Shown: positions 9,015 through 18,052, numbered from the stretch's first letter. The stretch: 64,000 nt of DNA from an uncultured Alphaproteobacteria bacterium (GCA_902517315.1 CABYBP010000001.1:1-64000); one strand, 5' to 3'. Numbers and translations are program-made. Notes: generated by a model not told the origin, from the letters alone.

Positions 9015-9775
9015 CTAAGACTCATGCAGCTCAAACCTGCATCAACCTTTAGTATTTCTTGAATATTAACTTTTATAATATTAAAATTTTTAGATAAGAT
9101 TTCTTCAGTTTTAATAAAACCATCTGGAATTAATAACTTATTATTTATACGAATACAGTTTGCTGCATCTTCTTCACCTGATGGTAATTCAATTAAATTA
9201 TAATTTTTTTTTAAATAATCTAATTTTGACATTTTATTACTTACTAAAATTAAATCATCATCTATTAAACTGCATTCTGACTTAAAATGCAGAATATTTT
9301 TTGGTGTGTGGCAAATTTTAACAGTTGCGCCTAGTGATAAAAGTAAATTTGATAAATTTATTGCCCCCAATTTATCAGTTCTATTTGATAAACCTATAAT
9401 AAAGTGATCATTGATATTTAATATATCTCCACCTTCAATAGTTCCTTTTTCGACAATTAATGTTTTTTCAAAGTATTTACCTATTTCGTTTTTAATTATT
9501 TTTGCTTCACCATTTCTTGTAGAGTCACATGGGTTTAATATAATAATATTATTTTTGTAGATTAAGGCAGGATCTTCAACAAAAATACTATCAGGATATT
9601 GTTCTAAACTATTTAATAAAATTATATTTAGACCCGCTTCTTCAAGGGAAGAAATATAATTTTTATGTATTTCTAAAACTTTTTCATAATTAGGATTTAA
9701 AAACTGAGAACTCAAAGCATTTTGAATACTCTTGTTAGGATTTCTAATAATCGCATTTGTGAATTTATATGTCAT
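9008..9775 (-). CDS. N(G),N(G)-dimethylarginine dimethylaminohydrolase (DDAH)
   Basis: Amidinotransferase-superfamily hydrolase that converts methylated arginine to citrulline and methylamine or dimethylamine. Family motifs: DSIFVEDPALIY, the EGGDIL loop, GLSNRTDKLGA, the histidine in ILHFKSECSLID, GEEDAANCIRIN, and the nucleophile cysteine in VDAGLSCMSLRW at the C-terminus. The start at ATG 9775 gives 255 residues, the usual DDAH length; an upstream in-frame ATG at 9793 would lie inside the tRNA gene and is rejected. It could equally be an arginine-deiminase-like relative, but the C-terminal CMSLRW favours DDAH. Confidence 0.85.
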   Translation of the reverse strand: MTYKFTNAIIRNPNKSIQNALSSQFLNPNYEKVLEIHKNYISSLEEAGLNIILLNSLEQYPDSIFVEDPALIYKNNIIILNPCDSTRNGEAKIIKNEIGKYFEKTLIVEKGTIEGGDILNINDHFIIGLSNRTDKLGAINLSNLLLSLGATVKICHTPKNILHFKSECSLIDDDLILVSNKMSKLDYLKKNYNLIELPSGEEDAANCIRINNKLLIPDGFIKTEEILSKNFNIIKVNIQEILKVDAGLSCMSLRW

Positions 9776-9778
9776 ATT

Positions 9779-9855
9779 TGGCGTGCCCGGCATGATTCGA
9801 ACATGCGGCCCCCAGATTAGGAATCTGGTGCTCTATCCTACTGAGCTACGGGCAC
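9779..9855 (-). tRNA. tRNA-Arg (anticodon CCT)
   Basis: Reads GTGCCCG at its 5' end (9855 downward), D-arm GCTC-AGTAGGATA-GAGC, anticodon stem CCAGA/TCTGG with loop TTCCTAA (anticodon CCT), T-arm with GTTCGAATC, acceptor return CGGGCAC, discriminator G and an encoded CCA at 9781-9779. The DDAH start codon lies 3 bases after the CCA, so the two must be separated by 3'-end processing if cotranscribed. Confidence 0.95.
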
Positions 9856-9860
9856 ATATT

Positions 9861-10034
9861 TTAATGATGATGCTTCATATGATCAACTAATTCTTTATGC
9901 TCTTCTAATAAAAGATCCAAACTGTTATTAAGATCTAAAGCATTAGACCATGACTCAATATCGAGTTTTCCTTTATCTAAGTATTTTAATATTCTCTTTA
10001 TATCTTCAATATTTTTAAAATCTTTATCTGTCAT
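9861..10034 (-). CDS. Small hypothetical protein, 57 aa
   Basis: ATG at 10034 is preceded by AAGGAAATAA, a fair Shine-Dalgarno. The product begins MTDKDFKNIEDIKRILKYLD, is strongly helical and acidic, and ends KHHH before TAA at 9861. It lies between the sugar permease gene and tRNA-Arg on the same strand, 28 bases after the permease stop, so it is probably the tail of the ABC operon. No family recognised. Confidence 0.6.
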   Translation of the reverse strand: MTDKDFKNIEDIKRILKYLDKGKLDIESWSNALDLNNSLDLLLEEHKELVDHMKHHH

Positions 10035-10062
10035 TTATTTCCTTAATAATAATGTTATTTTT

Positions 10063-10893
10063 TTATTTTACTGCTCCTTCAGTTAAACCTGATATAAAAT
10101 ATTTACCAATAAATACAAATAATACAATAACTGGTAAACTTGCAAGGACGGCGCCGGATAACAAAAAACCCCAATCAATTTGATATTGACCAACTATTCC
10201 TGCTAAACCAACAGGTAGGGTTTTTAAATCATCACCACTTATTAGTATTGATGCAAAAAGATATTCAGTCCAAGATATAATAAAACAAAAAATTGAGACG
10301 CTGGCTATACCTGGCGCAGCTAATGGAACAATAATTCTAGAAATGACAATATATCGAGAAGCTCCATCAATATAGGCAGCCTCCTCTATTTCATTTGGTA
10401 TTAACTTGAAGAATGCTTTAAGCATCCATACAGCAAATGGTGTCGCAAATAATACATTTACAATAATCAATGCAAAATAACTGTTAAGTAAATTAACTTT
10501 TGCAAATAATAAATAAATAGGAACTAGTAAAATAACTCCGGGAAATGCGTAGGTAACAAGAAGTGAATATTCTACAAATTTATTTCCATAAAATTTTAGT
10601 TTATGTAACCCATATGCAGCAGATACTGATAGGATAATTGAAATTATCATTGAAGAAAATGAGACAATTAAACTATTTTTTAAATATATAAAAAAATCAG
10701 AGTTAAATAAAATTTTATTATAATGCTCTAAAGTAAAGGATCTTGGAATAATAGTTGTAGATGTTGAAATAATTTCTTCAGGACTTTTGAAAGAAGATGT
10801 TATAATCCAAAAAAAAGGGAAGAAAAAAACTAAAATAATTATTATTAGTGATAAGCTTAAAAATATAAATTTTATATTATTTTCTTTAATCAT
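10063..10893 (-). CDS. Sugar ABC transporter permease, MalG/CUT1 type
   Basis: Inner-membrane permease of a carbohydrate uptake (CUT1) ABC system, 276 residues with six predicted membrane segments. The coupling-helix EAA motif is EEAAYIDGASRYIVISRIIVP, and the C-terminus FISGLTEGAVK is typical of MalG-type subunits. It overlaps the second permease gene by 8 bases. The substrate is unknown; neighbours suggest a sugar or polyol. No ATPase gene is in this operon. Confidence 0.93.
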   Translation of the reverse strand: MIKENNIKFIFLSLSLIIIILVFFFPFFWIITSSFKSPEEIISTSTTIIPRSFTLEHYNKILFNSDFFIYLKNSLIVSFSSMIISIILSVSAAYGLHKLKFYGNKFVEYSLLVTYAFPGVILLVPIYLLFAKVNLLNSYFALIIVNVLFATPFAVWMLKAFFKLIPNEIEEAAYIDGASRYIVISRIIVPLAAPGIASVSIFCFIISWTEYLFASILISGDDLKTLPVGLAGIVGQYQIDWGFLLSGAVLASLPVIVLFVFIGKYFISGLTEGAVK

Positions 10894-11758
10894 CTTCTTT
10901 TGGAGCCATAGATTTAATAAAAATTATAGAAAATAATAATAATAAGAAACTTGTTATTATTGATAAAGTTGCAGCCTGACTGATTCTAAATTTAGTAAAA
11001 GCAGTTTCGTAAATTAATAATGGTAATGTAGTAGTGGCACTTGATGGACCACCCTTTGTAATTAGCCATATAATATCAAAAATATTGAATGATAATAATG
11101 TACCAACTAATCCCAGAACGAAAAGAACACTTTTAAGATTTGGAAATGTAATAAAAAGGAATTGTTGAATAAAATTAGCTCCATCAACTTTTGAAGCATC
11201 ATACATTTCTCTATTTATGGAATTAAGTCCAGAAAGAATAATTAATGCCAAAAATGGACTCCATCTCCATGAATTTATAAGAACTAAGCTAATAAAAGCT
11301 TTATTTGGAGAACTAAAAAAACCAGTTGCTTCATCAAGAATGCTTAAATCAATTAAAACTGAATTAATTACACCACTACTGCTGCTTAACATTAATTTCC
11401 AAATTACAACAACGACTACAGTTGGAATGATAAATGATAAAATAATCCAATTAGCCATAATTTTCTTACCAGGAAATTTATAATTAATCGTTAAAGCAAT
11501 AGTAAAAGCAAAAAATGTTTGACAGATTGCATTTCCAATAACCCAGTATAAACTATTCAAAGATGCATTTAAAAAATTAGATTTACTAAGTAGTTTGATG
11601 TAATTATCAATACCTACGAATTTTCCAGACGTACCTATAATTTTTACATTAAATAAACTTAATTCAAAAGCTATGTAAATTGGAACTAAAATAATAAGGG
11701 ATATCCAAATAACTAATGGAGATACAAATATCCAACCTTCAATATTATTTTTTTTCAC
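10886..11758 (-). CDS. Sugar ABC transporter permease, MalF/CUT1 type
   Basis: Partner permease of 290 residues with N-terminal GWIFVSPLVIWISLIILVP and five to six further membrane segments. The EAA loop reads REMYDASKVDGANFIQQFLF. It follows the binding-protein gene across a 43-base gap that contains a perfect hairpin, and overlaps the MalG-type gene, the usual order SBP-MalF-MalG. Confidence 0.93.
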   Translation of the reverse strand: MKKNNIEGWIFVSPLVIWISLIILVPIYIAFELSLFNVKIIGTSGKFVGIDNYIKLLSKSNFLNASLNSLYWVIGNAICQTFFAFTIALTINYKFPGKKIMANWIILSFIIPTVVVVVIWKLMLSSSSGVINSVLIDLSILDEATGFFSSPNKAFISLVLINSWRWSPFLALIILSGLNSINREMYDASKVDGANFIQQFLFITFPNLKSVLFVLGLVGTLLSFNIFDIIWLITKGGPSSATTTLPLLIYETAFTKFRISQAATLSIITSFLLLLFSIIFIKSMAPKEDD

Positions 11759-11766
11759 AGAAATGT

Positions 11767-11789
11767 CAGCACCTCTAATAGAGGTGCTG
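11767..11789 (-). other. Intercistronic stem-loop between binding protein and permease
   Basis: A perfect 10-base-pair inverted repeat, CAGCACCTCT (11767-11776) and AGAGGTGCTG (11780-11789) with a 3-base loop. In the minus-strand transcript it is not followed by a T-run, so it is unlikely to stop transcription. In maltose-type operons such hairpins protect the 3' end of the abundant binding-protein mRNA; the same role is inferred here. Confidence 0.6.
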
Positions 11790-11801
11790 AAAGTTTATAA
11801 A

Positions 11802-13073
11802 TTATTCGATAGCTTCAGTCATTATTTCCATACCTTCACTAACTGCATCTTTTGCACTTTTATCGTCAATTAAAGTTAGTTGAAGAGTTTGAGCTAATAA
11901 ATTCTGAGCTGAAATAGAAGATATACTTGTAAAAGTATTACCATTCGTAAAACCAAATAGACTTCCTCTTGTTGAGTTATCTAACATTGTTTCTACTTGT
12001 GATTTGTATTTTACAACAACAGGATCATCCCAATAAGTTGAATCTTTACTTCCAGCTTCAGTTATAGGTAAAAATAATCCTGGTTCCATATTTATAAATC
12101 TACCATAGTTGCCAGGTTCCATTAGGAAGCTTAGAAACTTCTTAGAAGCATCCATTTTTGCTTCATCAGCAGTCATAATCATTGCAGAGTTAACATATGA
12201 AACTGTTCCTGCTCTATGAGCTTTCCCGTTTGCATAAGGTATTTGTATAACGCCTAAATCACTAGCATCACCACCAGCTTGTGAGTCGTAAGTAGATATA
12301 ACAGTAAACTGTAATATCATTGCACAACCTTTACTTGCAAAACAAGCTTCTGCTTCTCCCCAAGTCCAGTTTGCTGCATCAGGAGCAGAATATTGATATA
12401 ATTCTTTGTAGACATCATAAGCTGCTACCGTTTGAGGATTATCAAATCTTAAAGTTCCATCAGAATTATAAATTTCTTCAGCACCTGAATTAACCATGAA
12501 ACTGTAAATTGTTTGATCAGTATAAAGTTGTTTGTTACCAGGAAGACCTATTCCGTAAACACCATCTTTAGTTAAAGCTTTAGCAGCTTTTTTAAGATCA
12601 GACCAAGTTTTTGGAGGTTCTATTCCAGCTGCTTCAAAATCACTTTTTCTATACCATAGTGAAAGTGCCATATTCCAAAGTGGTACAGCATAGGTGTGTC
12701 CATTATATGTGTATTGATCAAGAGCTTTTTGATAAAAACCATATTTTGCATCAAGTTCAGCAACAAAATCCTCTACTGGTTGTGCTGCGCCCATTTCTGC
12801 AAGAATTGGAGTGAAATCTGGAATACCTACCAGTAATTCTGGTGCAGTTCCAGCAGCAACAGAGGCAGGAGCTTTTGCATAAATTTCTCCCCAGTTTTGG
12901 ACCTCTTGGGAAACATTTATTTCAGGATTTGCTGCATTAAATTCATCTATTAATGTTTGAATTCTATCAACTCTATGTGGAACACCTTCCATATGCCAAA
13001 ATGTAACATTAGTTACTGCAAAGGCATTAAATGAGAATAGAATTGAAATAAAAATAAGTAATAATTTATTCAT
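11802..13073 (-). CDS. Sugar ABC transporter substrate-binding protein, family 1
   Basis: Periplasmic binding protein of 423 residues with a clear signal peptide (MNKLLLIFISILFSFNAFA). The mature part has the family-1 pattern: VTFWHMEG, IDEFNAANPEINVSQE, GTAPELLVGIPDF, YAVPLWNMALSLWYRK, PPKTWSDLKKAAKAL, and a C-terminal helical tail. It is less AT-biased than its neighbours, as expected for a highly expressed protein. First transport gene after the FGGY kinase gene, which lies 71 bases upstream on the same strand. Confidence 0.93.
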   Translation of the reverse strand: MNKLLLIFISILFSFNAFAVTNVTFWHMEGVPHRVDRIQTLIDEFNAANPEINVSQEVQNWGEIYAKAPASVAAGTAPELLVGIPDFTPILAEMGAAQPVEDFVAELDAKYGFYQKALDQYTYNGHTYAVPLWNMALSLWYRKSDFEAAGIEPPKTWSDLKKAAKALTKDGVYGIGLPGNKQLYTDQTIYSFMVNSGAEEIYNSDGTLRFDNPQTVAAYDVYKELYQYSAPDAANWTWGEAEACFASKGCAMILQFTVISTYDSQAGGDASDLGVIQIPYANGKAHRAGTVSYVNSAMIMTADEAKMDASKKFLSFLMEPGNYGRFINMEPGLFLPITEAGSKDSTYWDDPVVVKYKSQVETMLDNSTRGSLFGFTNGNTFTSISSISAQNLLAQTLQLTLIDDKSAKDAVSEGMEIMTEAIE

Positions 13074-13144
13074 TTTTCCTCGCTTAATTTTTAATTTATA
13101 TTTTAATATTAATAAAATAATTTTATCAACTATATTTCAAACTT

Positions 13145-14632
13145 TTACCAGATATTTTCTAATGACTTTCTTAATTTTTTATATTTTTGATATTTATTGT
13201 TTAAATATTTAGAATGTTTTTTATTAGGTGCGAAAATATGACCAATTTTTTGGTGAGCGTTTATTATATTTTTTAAATTTGTTTTATTTACATAACTATC
13301 TATTAAAAAGGATATGCCTAATGCTCCTAATTCCGTATTAGTTAGTATTTTTACCTTAACATTTAAAGCATTTGATATTATTTGAGGTAAAATTTTACTT
13401 TTAGATGCACCACCGGCTAGATAAAGATTATCTTTTTTATTAATTTTATTACCATAACAATCTTTTATGGATAACGCTAATCCTTCATAACATGACGTCA
13501 TAATATCAAAATTATTATGATGGGGTAAAATTCCAAAAATCTCAGCTTTAGAGTTTAAATTTACAAATGGTGATATTGATCCACCATAATTTAAATATGG
13601 TAAAAAGATTAAAGAATTTTCATTATAATTATTTTTTAAATATTTATTTTCAAAATTATTTATTATTTTAATTTTATCAAAATAATTTTTTGATTTATTA
13701 TAAAAATTATTAATAACCCAATCAAAGTTTGTTGTTCCAGCAACATTTATTTTTGTTTCCAACCACGTATTATTCAATGAAGCAAAAAACAAACCTGAAT
13801 TGTCTTTTGATATTTTGGGATTACTTTTAACAATAATGTTATGACATGTAGTGCCAATTATACTAATTTTTTTATTGTGATTAATTCCTCCCGCCCCTAA
13901 AGTTGAGGCTATAACATCTCCACAACCAATGATAACGGGAGTTCCCTCTTTTAACTTTGTTAGTTTTGATGCACTTTTAGTAACGTATCCACCTAATTCA
14001 GTAGATTTTTTAATTTCTGGGAACAATTTAAAATATTTAGTATTTAATTTAAAAATTTTAAAAATTTTAATCGATAACCTTCTATTTTTTATATCTCCTG
14101 GATATACTGACACTTCTGTTTCATCATTATTTATATTTCCCGTTAATTTGAATCTTAACCAATCTTTACATGTTAAAATATATTTAATTTTTTTTAAATT
14201 TTCTTTTTCAAATTTAGTCATCCACTTAAGAATAGGTATAGTACACCCATATTGAACAATAGAACCTGTAATTTTATAAATTTGATCAAATATGTTTTGA
14301 TTTGTAAAAATCTTATGGCTTCTCGTGTCATTCCACAAAATTGCATTTCTTACTGGTTTATTTTTATTACTAATAGACCAAAAACCAACCATATTGCCTG
14401 TTATTCCTAAACCAGCAATTGATTGTGACTGTATTTTAGATTTTTTTATTAAAAGTTTAATACACTTTGCAGTGAGAAACCAAAATTTTTCCATTTCAAT
14501 TTCAGATTTACCAAATTTATCAGTTAATACTGGATTTTTTATACTATAAGAATTTATTTGTTTAAAATTTGTATTGAAAATTACAGTCTTTATTACAGAA
14601 GTCCCTGCATCAATTGCAATATAATATTTCAA
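13145..14632 (-). CDS. FGGY-family carbohydrate kinase (xylulokinase-like)
   Basis: Sugar or polyol kinase, 495 residues. The N-terminal phosphate-binding motif is YIAIDAGTSVIKTVIF; GLGITGNMVGFW, AILWNDTRSHK and the ATPase-domain segments PVIIGCGDVIASTLGAGG and LYLAGGASKS follow. It is cotranscribed ahead of the sugar ABC genes and presumably phosphorylates the imported sugar. Very high Asn/Lys/Ile content. Substrate (xylulose, glycerol, ribulose, erythritol and so on) cannot be decided by eye. Confidence 0.88.
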   Translation of the reverse strand: MKYYIAIDAGTSVIKTVIFNTNFKQINSYSIKNPVLTDKFGKSEIEMEKFWFLTAKCIKLLIKKSKIQSQSIAGLGITGNMVGFWSISNKNKPVRNAILWNDTRSHKIFTNQNIFDQIYKITGSIVQYGCTIPILKWMTKFEKENLKKIKYILTCKDWLRFKLTGNINNDETEVSVYPGDIKNRRLSIKIFKIFKLNTKYFKLFPEIKKSTELGGYVTKSASKLTKLKEGTPVIIGCGDVIASTLGAGGINHNKKISIIGTTCHNIIVKSNPKISKDNSGLFFASLNNTWLETKINVAGTTNFDWVINNFYNKSKNYFDKIKIINNFENKYLKNNYNENSLIFLPYLNYGGSISPFVNLNSKAEIFGILPHHNNFDIMTSCYEGLALSIKDCYGNKINKKDNLYLAGGASKSKILPQIISNALNVKVKILTNTELGALGISFLIDSYVNKTNLKNIINAHQKIGHIFAPNKKHSKYLNNKYQKYKKLRKSLENIW

Positions 14633-14648
14633 AAATTACCCTTTATAA

Positions 14649-14828
14649 TTACAGCCATGAATAACCTACACATACCAACGCTATAATTAAAAAAAAATTC
14701 ATAACTCTTTTTCTAATCTTAACTTGTTGATCGTTTAATTGTTTATTTCTTGAAAGATAGTAAACATAACATCCAATCGTGAATGCTATAAATCCTAAAA
14801 AATAGGCATACCATTGTAACTCAGTCAT
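14649..14828 (-). CDS. Small membrane protein, 59 aa
   Basis: ATG at 14828; the product reads MTELQWYAYFLGFIAFTIGC onward, with two hydrophobic segments (about residues 8-25 and 43-58) around a basic loop (SRNKQLNDQQVKIRKR), ending GYSWL. It lies 16 bases before the FGGY kinase gene on the same strand, so it probably heads that operon. No homologue recognised. Confidence 0.6.
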   Translation of the reverse strand: MTELQWYAYFLGFIAFTIGCYVYYLSRNKQLNDQQVKIRKRVMNFFLIIALVCVGYSWL

Positions 14829-14869
14829 TTATTAATAATATATATTATTATATATAAATATTAGCAAAT

Positions 14870-15655
14870 ATGATTATAAAAAAAATTAACGAATTTGAAG
14901 AAAATGGATATACAATTCTGGAAAATATTATTCCACAAAATGAAGTCAACTTACTTAATAAAGAACTTCAAGAGTCTGCAGATAAGTTTGGCAAAAATAA
15001 TAATGGAGTAACTTATCTTGCCACAACAATTAATTTTTGCCAAAGTTTTGATAAGTATTTAATACATCCAGATATAAAACATTTAATGCTACATTATCTT
15101 GGTGAAGATTATAGAATTTCATCTACTTCAACACAAATTAATGAACAGAATAATAAAAAAGGAGATTGGCATGCTGATTGGCCATTTTGTGTTTTTAATG
15201 GAGGTAATATTAACAAGCCATTTCCTAAAAAAGTACTCCATATTACTTGCATATTTATGTTTGTTGATTTTAATAAAGACATTGGAAGTACATTAGTAAA
15301 ACCAAAAAGTCATCTTTTAGATACCAATCCAACATTTGATGGTAATCCTTATTATGGTGATTACGAAGACCAAATAAATATTAAAGGAAAAGCAGGTGGT
15401 GTTTTTGTAATGGATAGCAGATTATGGCACGCAAGTGCTATTAATAAATCAAATAAAAGAAGAACGAGTCTTGTTGTTCGTTACGCACCTTGGTGGTTAA
15501 ATTTAGAAGTTTTTAGACCAAACTCATTTGATCGAAAAAAAATTATAGAAGAAAAAAATAAATTTGGAAGTCTTTATCCATCAGTGAAAAAAGATGCATT
15601 TTCTAAAATTCATGATGAAGTTAAGCCTCTTTTTGAGCATTGGTTAGAAAAATAA
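14870..15655 (+). CDS. Phytanoyl-CoA dioxygenase (PhyH) family protein
   Basis: Fe(II)/2-oxoglutarate-dependent oxygenase, 261 residues. The iron-binding HxD is in GDWHADWPFCVF and the distal histidine in MDSRLWHASAINKSNKRRTS, where the arginine would bind 2-oxoglutarate. N-terminal EENGYTILENIIPQNEV is typical of the family. It begins divergently from the FGGY operon and is followed after 1 base by an aldo/keto reductase, implying coupling. Substrate unknown. Confidence 0.88.
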   Translation: MIIKKINEFEENGYTILENIIPQNEVNLLNKELQESADKFGKNNNGVTYLATTINFCQSFDKYLIHPDIKHLMLHYLGEDYRISSTSTQINEQNNKKGDWHADWPFCVFNGGNINKPFPKKVLHITCIFMFVDFNKDIGSTLVKPKSHLLDTNPTFDGNPYYGDYEDQINIKGKAGGVFVMDSRLWHASAINKSNKRRTSLVVRYAPWWLNLEVFRPNSFDRKKIIEEKNKFGSLYPSVKKDAFSKIHDEVKPLFEHWLEK

Positions 15656-15656
15656 T

Positions 15657-16592
15657 TTGCTATATTCTAATTTTAAATCATTAAATAAAAAAATAAGTAA
15701 AGTTGGTCTTGGCTGTGTTACATTTGGCAGAGAAATAACAGAAGATGAATCAATAAGGCTTATTGACGTAGCAGTTGAGAATGGAATAAATCTTTTTAAT
15801 ACGTCTTATTATTATAGTGATGGTATATCTGAAAAAATAATAGGAAAATTTTTCAAAATTAAAAAAAATAGGAAAGACATAACAATAGTTTCAAAATTAC
15901 ATGGTGATCTCTCAAAGAAAACAATAGAAAAATGTATTCATGAAAGTTTAATCAGAATGAATACTGATTATATCGATTATTACGGCGTCACTCATGATCC
16001 AAATACAAATTTAGATGAAATTTTGCAAGTAATGGATCGTTTTCAAAAAGAAGGAAAAATTATAAAAGTTGCATGTAATAATTATGATTTATCACTTTTA
16101 AAATCTTCTAAAAAAATTCAAGAAATAGATAATTTTTCAAAATTTGGGTTATTGGAAACGGTGTATAATGTGCTTTATAGAGGTGCTGAGAAAGATCTAA
16201 TTAATTATTGTGATTTAGAAAATATAGATATTCTATCTTATAGTCCATTAGGTGCGGGTTTTATAACTGGTAAGTATAAAAATGGTCTTGTATCACCTAA
16301 AAAAACAAGGTTTGATATCAAGCCTTCCCATAAAGATATTTACTTTAAGGATGATTTCTTTGAAACGATGAATAAATTAGAAAAACTATCTAATGAAACA
16401 AACTTATCATTAATAGATTTAGCTTTATCCTGGGTTTTAAGTCGAGATTTTTTATCTAACGTACTCATTGGCGTTAGAGATATATCACATATTATGAAGC
16501 CAATTAAAATTTTAGAAAATCCAATAGATGAAACAATATTAAATGAAATAAATGAAATTACTAAGAATAATTTGGATCTCATTGATCCTTAA
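15657..16592 (+). CDS. Aldo/keto reductase with catalytic Asp replaced by Asn
   Basis: NAD(P)-dependent TIM-barrel oxidoreductase, 311 residues. It uses a TTG start placed one base after the PhyH stop. Motifs: KVGLGCVTFGREITEDES, INLFNTSYYYSDGISE, IVSKLHGD (catalytic Lys), YIDYYGVTHDPNTN (catalytic His) and LSYSPLGAGFITGKY. The usual FDTA motif reads FNTS, so the tetrad aspartate appears to be asparagine. Converges with the GH32-like gene, overlapping it by 4 bases at the 3' ends. Confidence 0.85.
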   Translation: MLYSNFKSLNKKISKVGLGCVTFGREITEDESIRLIDVAVENGINLFNTSYYYSDGISEKIIGKFFKIKKNRKDITIVSKLHGDLSKKTIEKCIHESLIRMNTDYIDYYGVTHDPNTNLDEILQVMDRFQKEGKIIKVACNNYDLSLLKSSKKIQEIDNFSKFGLLETVYNVLYRGAEKDLINYCDLENIDILSYSPLGAGFITGKYKNGLVSPKKTRFDIKPSHKDIYFKDDFFETMNKLEKLSNETNLSLIDLALSWVLSRDFLSNVLIGVRDISHIMKPIKILENPIDETILNEINEITKNNLDLIDP

Positions 16593-18052
16593 ATTTTTTC
16601 TTTTACACGCCAAATTTTATTTTTCTTAGCTTTTTTATATCCAGTATTAATTTTCTTTAATTTCCAAATTAGTAATTTATCAATGATGAACGAACCATTA
16701 AAAGAATAAGCTTTGATTTGATTTTTGTTTTCAAATTTTTCATATATTCCTACAACTGATTGTATATTATTGATAAATACTTCAATTAAAAAATGATCAA
16801 TAAAAATAGTTATTTCTATAGTTTTTGTTTTATATAAATTTTGAAAATCAAGTGAGGCTTTGGTAGATCCTACTAAAATTGATTTTGATTCAGGTTCAAA
16901 AATTATAGGAAATCCTATATCTTTATTTTTTGAAAATAATTGAAATCCAAATCTTTTATTTTTTATCTCAGATGATTTGATAAATATTTTAGTCTCAACT
17001 GCATTAAAGCTAATTAAAGTGATATTTTTAGTAATAGTACCATTTAAGTTTTTTGTTTTATTTTTAATTTGTATTTTATTTAATATTTTTTTATCATATC
17101 TTAATTTTTCTAATTCTTTTAATGGAGTAATTGATAATTTTTTATTATTATAAGATTTTAGTTCTCTTGGTATTGATAAGATATTGGAATTTTTAATATT
17201 TTGTATTCTTAACCATGACCACATTACCCTTCTATCATCATTTGTCTTAACCGTTTCTGGTGCAAAAAAATCTCTTGATTCAAGAGCAAGTTTTGGGTCT
17301 CTTTCATTCAACCAATTCATTCTTTCATGTGTTTCTGGAATAAACTGTTCTTTTTTCTTATCCCAATCTCCAATATAGTAACGACATCCATGAGAATGAC
17401 TTATGCATAAGAGTACCCATTTATTTTTTAATTTAAAAAAATTTGGACAAGAAATATCTTCCCCCTTAACTACATCATCTAAGTCTTTTGGCATAAATTT
17501 TCCTACATATTTCCAATCAATTAAGTTTTTTGACTTAAATAAATCTGGGTTTATACCTCCAGAAATAGAATAATAAGTGTTATTGATTATAAAACAATCT
17601 GGATCCCAAAAATTAATCTTAAATTTATTTTTATTAATTGGTAAGGGTTTATTCCATTTTGATAATTCATTGTTTTTAGCAATTATAACAAAATTATTTT
17701 TTGTATTTTCTCCATGATAGATAATTGCCGGTTTTTTATTCAAAGTAATAAATCCAGTTCCACTAAACATACCATGTTTTGTAAAACTAGGTTGCAATTT
17801 TGTTGTCTGCCATTCCCAATTTAACATATCTTTACTAGTACAGTGAATAAATGAATGAGAATGATTAAAAGGAAAATTATTTCTTGGTAAGTTTTTTCTT
17901 ATACCATTCCATTTATGTCTTAAAATATAATGAAGGTGATAAACTCCATTTAAGTAAAAAATTGCATTAGGATCACCTGGCTCGTTACCTTTACCAGGAT
18001 GTTGTAAATGAAATGACAAATCAATATTGTTTAAATTTTTACGTTTACCCAT
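16589..18052 (-). CDS. Glycoside hydrolase family 32-like protein
   Basis: Five-bladed beta-propeller hydrolase of the GH32 (invertase, fructosidase) type with a C-terminal beta-sandwich, 487 residues. The nucleophile region reads GNEPGDPNAIFYLNGVYHLH, the RDP-type motif is NFWDPDCFIINNTYY, and the acid/base region is KGEDISCPNFFKLKNKWVLL, in which the ECP glutamate is displaced into GEDISCP. A later HERMNW and FFAPETV segment and a C-terminal sandwich (FLIEVFINNIQSVV) fit the family. No signal peptide, so it is probably cytoplasmic and acts on imported sugars. Substrate uncertain. Confidence 0.82.
   Translation of the reverse strand: MGKRKNLNNIDLSFHLQHPGKGNEPGDPNAIFYLNGVYHLHYILRHKWNGIRKNLPRNNFPFNHSHSFIHCTSKDMLNWEWQTTKLQPSFTKHGMFSGTGFITLNKKPAIIYHGENTKNNFVIIAKNNELSKWNKPLPINKNKFKINFWDPDCFIINNTYYSISGGINPDLFKSKNLIDWKYVGKFMPKDLDDVVKGEDISCPNFFKLKNKWVLLCISHSHGCRYYIGDWDKKKEQFIPETHERMNWLNERDPKLALESRDFFAPETVKTNDDRRVMWSWLRIQNIKNSNILSIPRELKSYNNKKLSITPLKELEKLRYDKKILNKIQIKNKTKNLNGTITKNITLISFNAVETKIFIKSSEIKNKRFGFQLFSKNKDIGFPIIFEPESKSILVGSTKASLDFQNLYKTKTIEITIFIDHFLIEVFINNIQSVVGIYEKFENKNQIKAYSFNGSFIIDKLLIWKLKKINTGYKKAKKNKIWRVKEKI

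Noticed and set aside
9776..9793. N-terminal extension of DDAH beginning MPGTPN
   Set aside because: It would lie inside the tRNA-Arg gene; the start at 9775 gives the normal family length.
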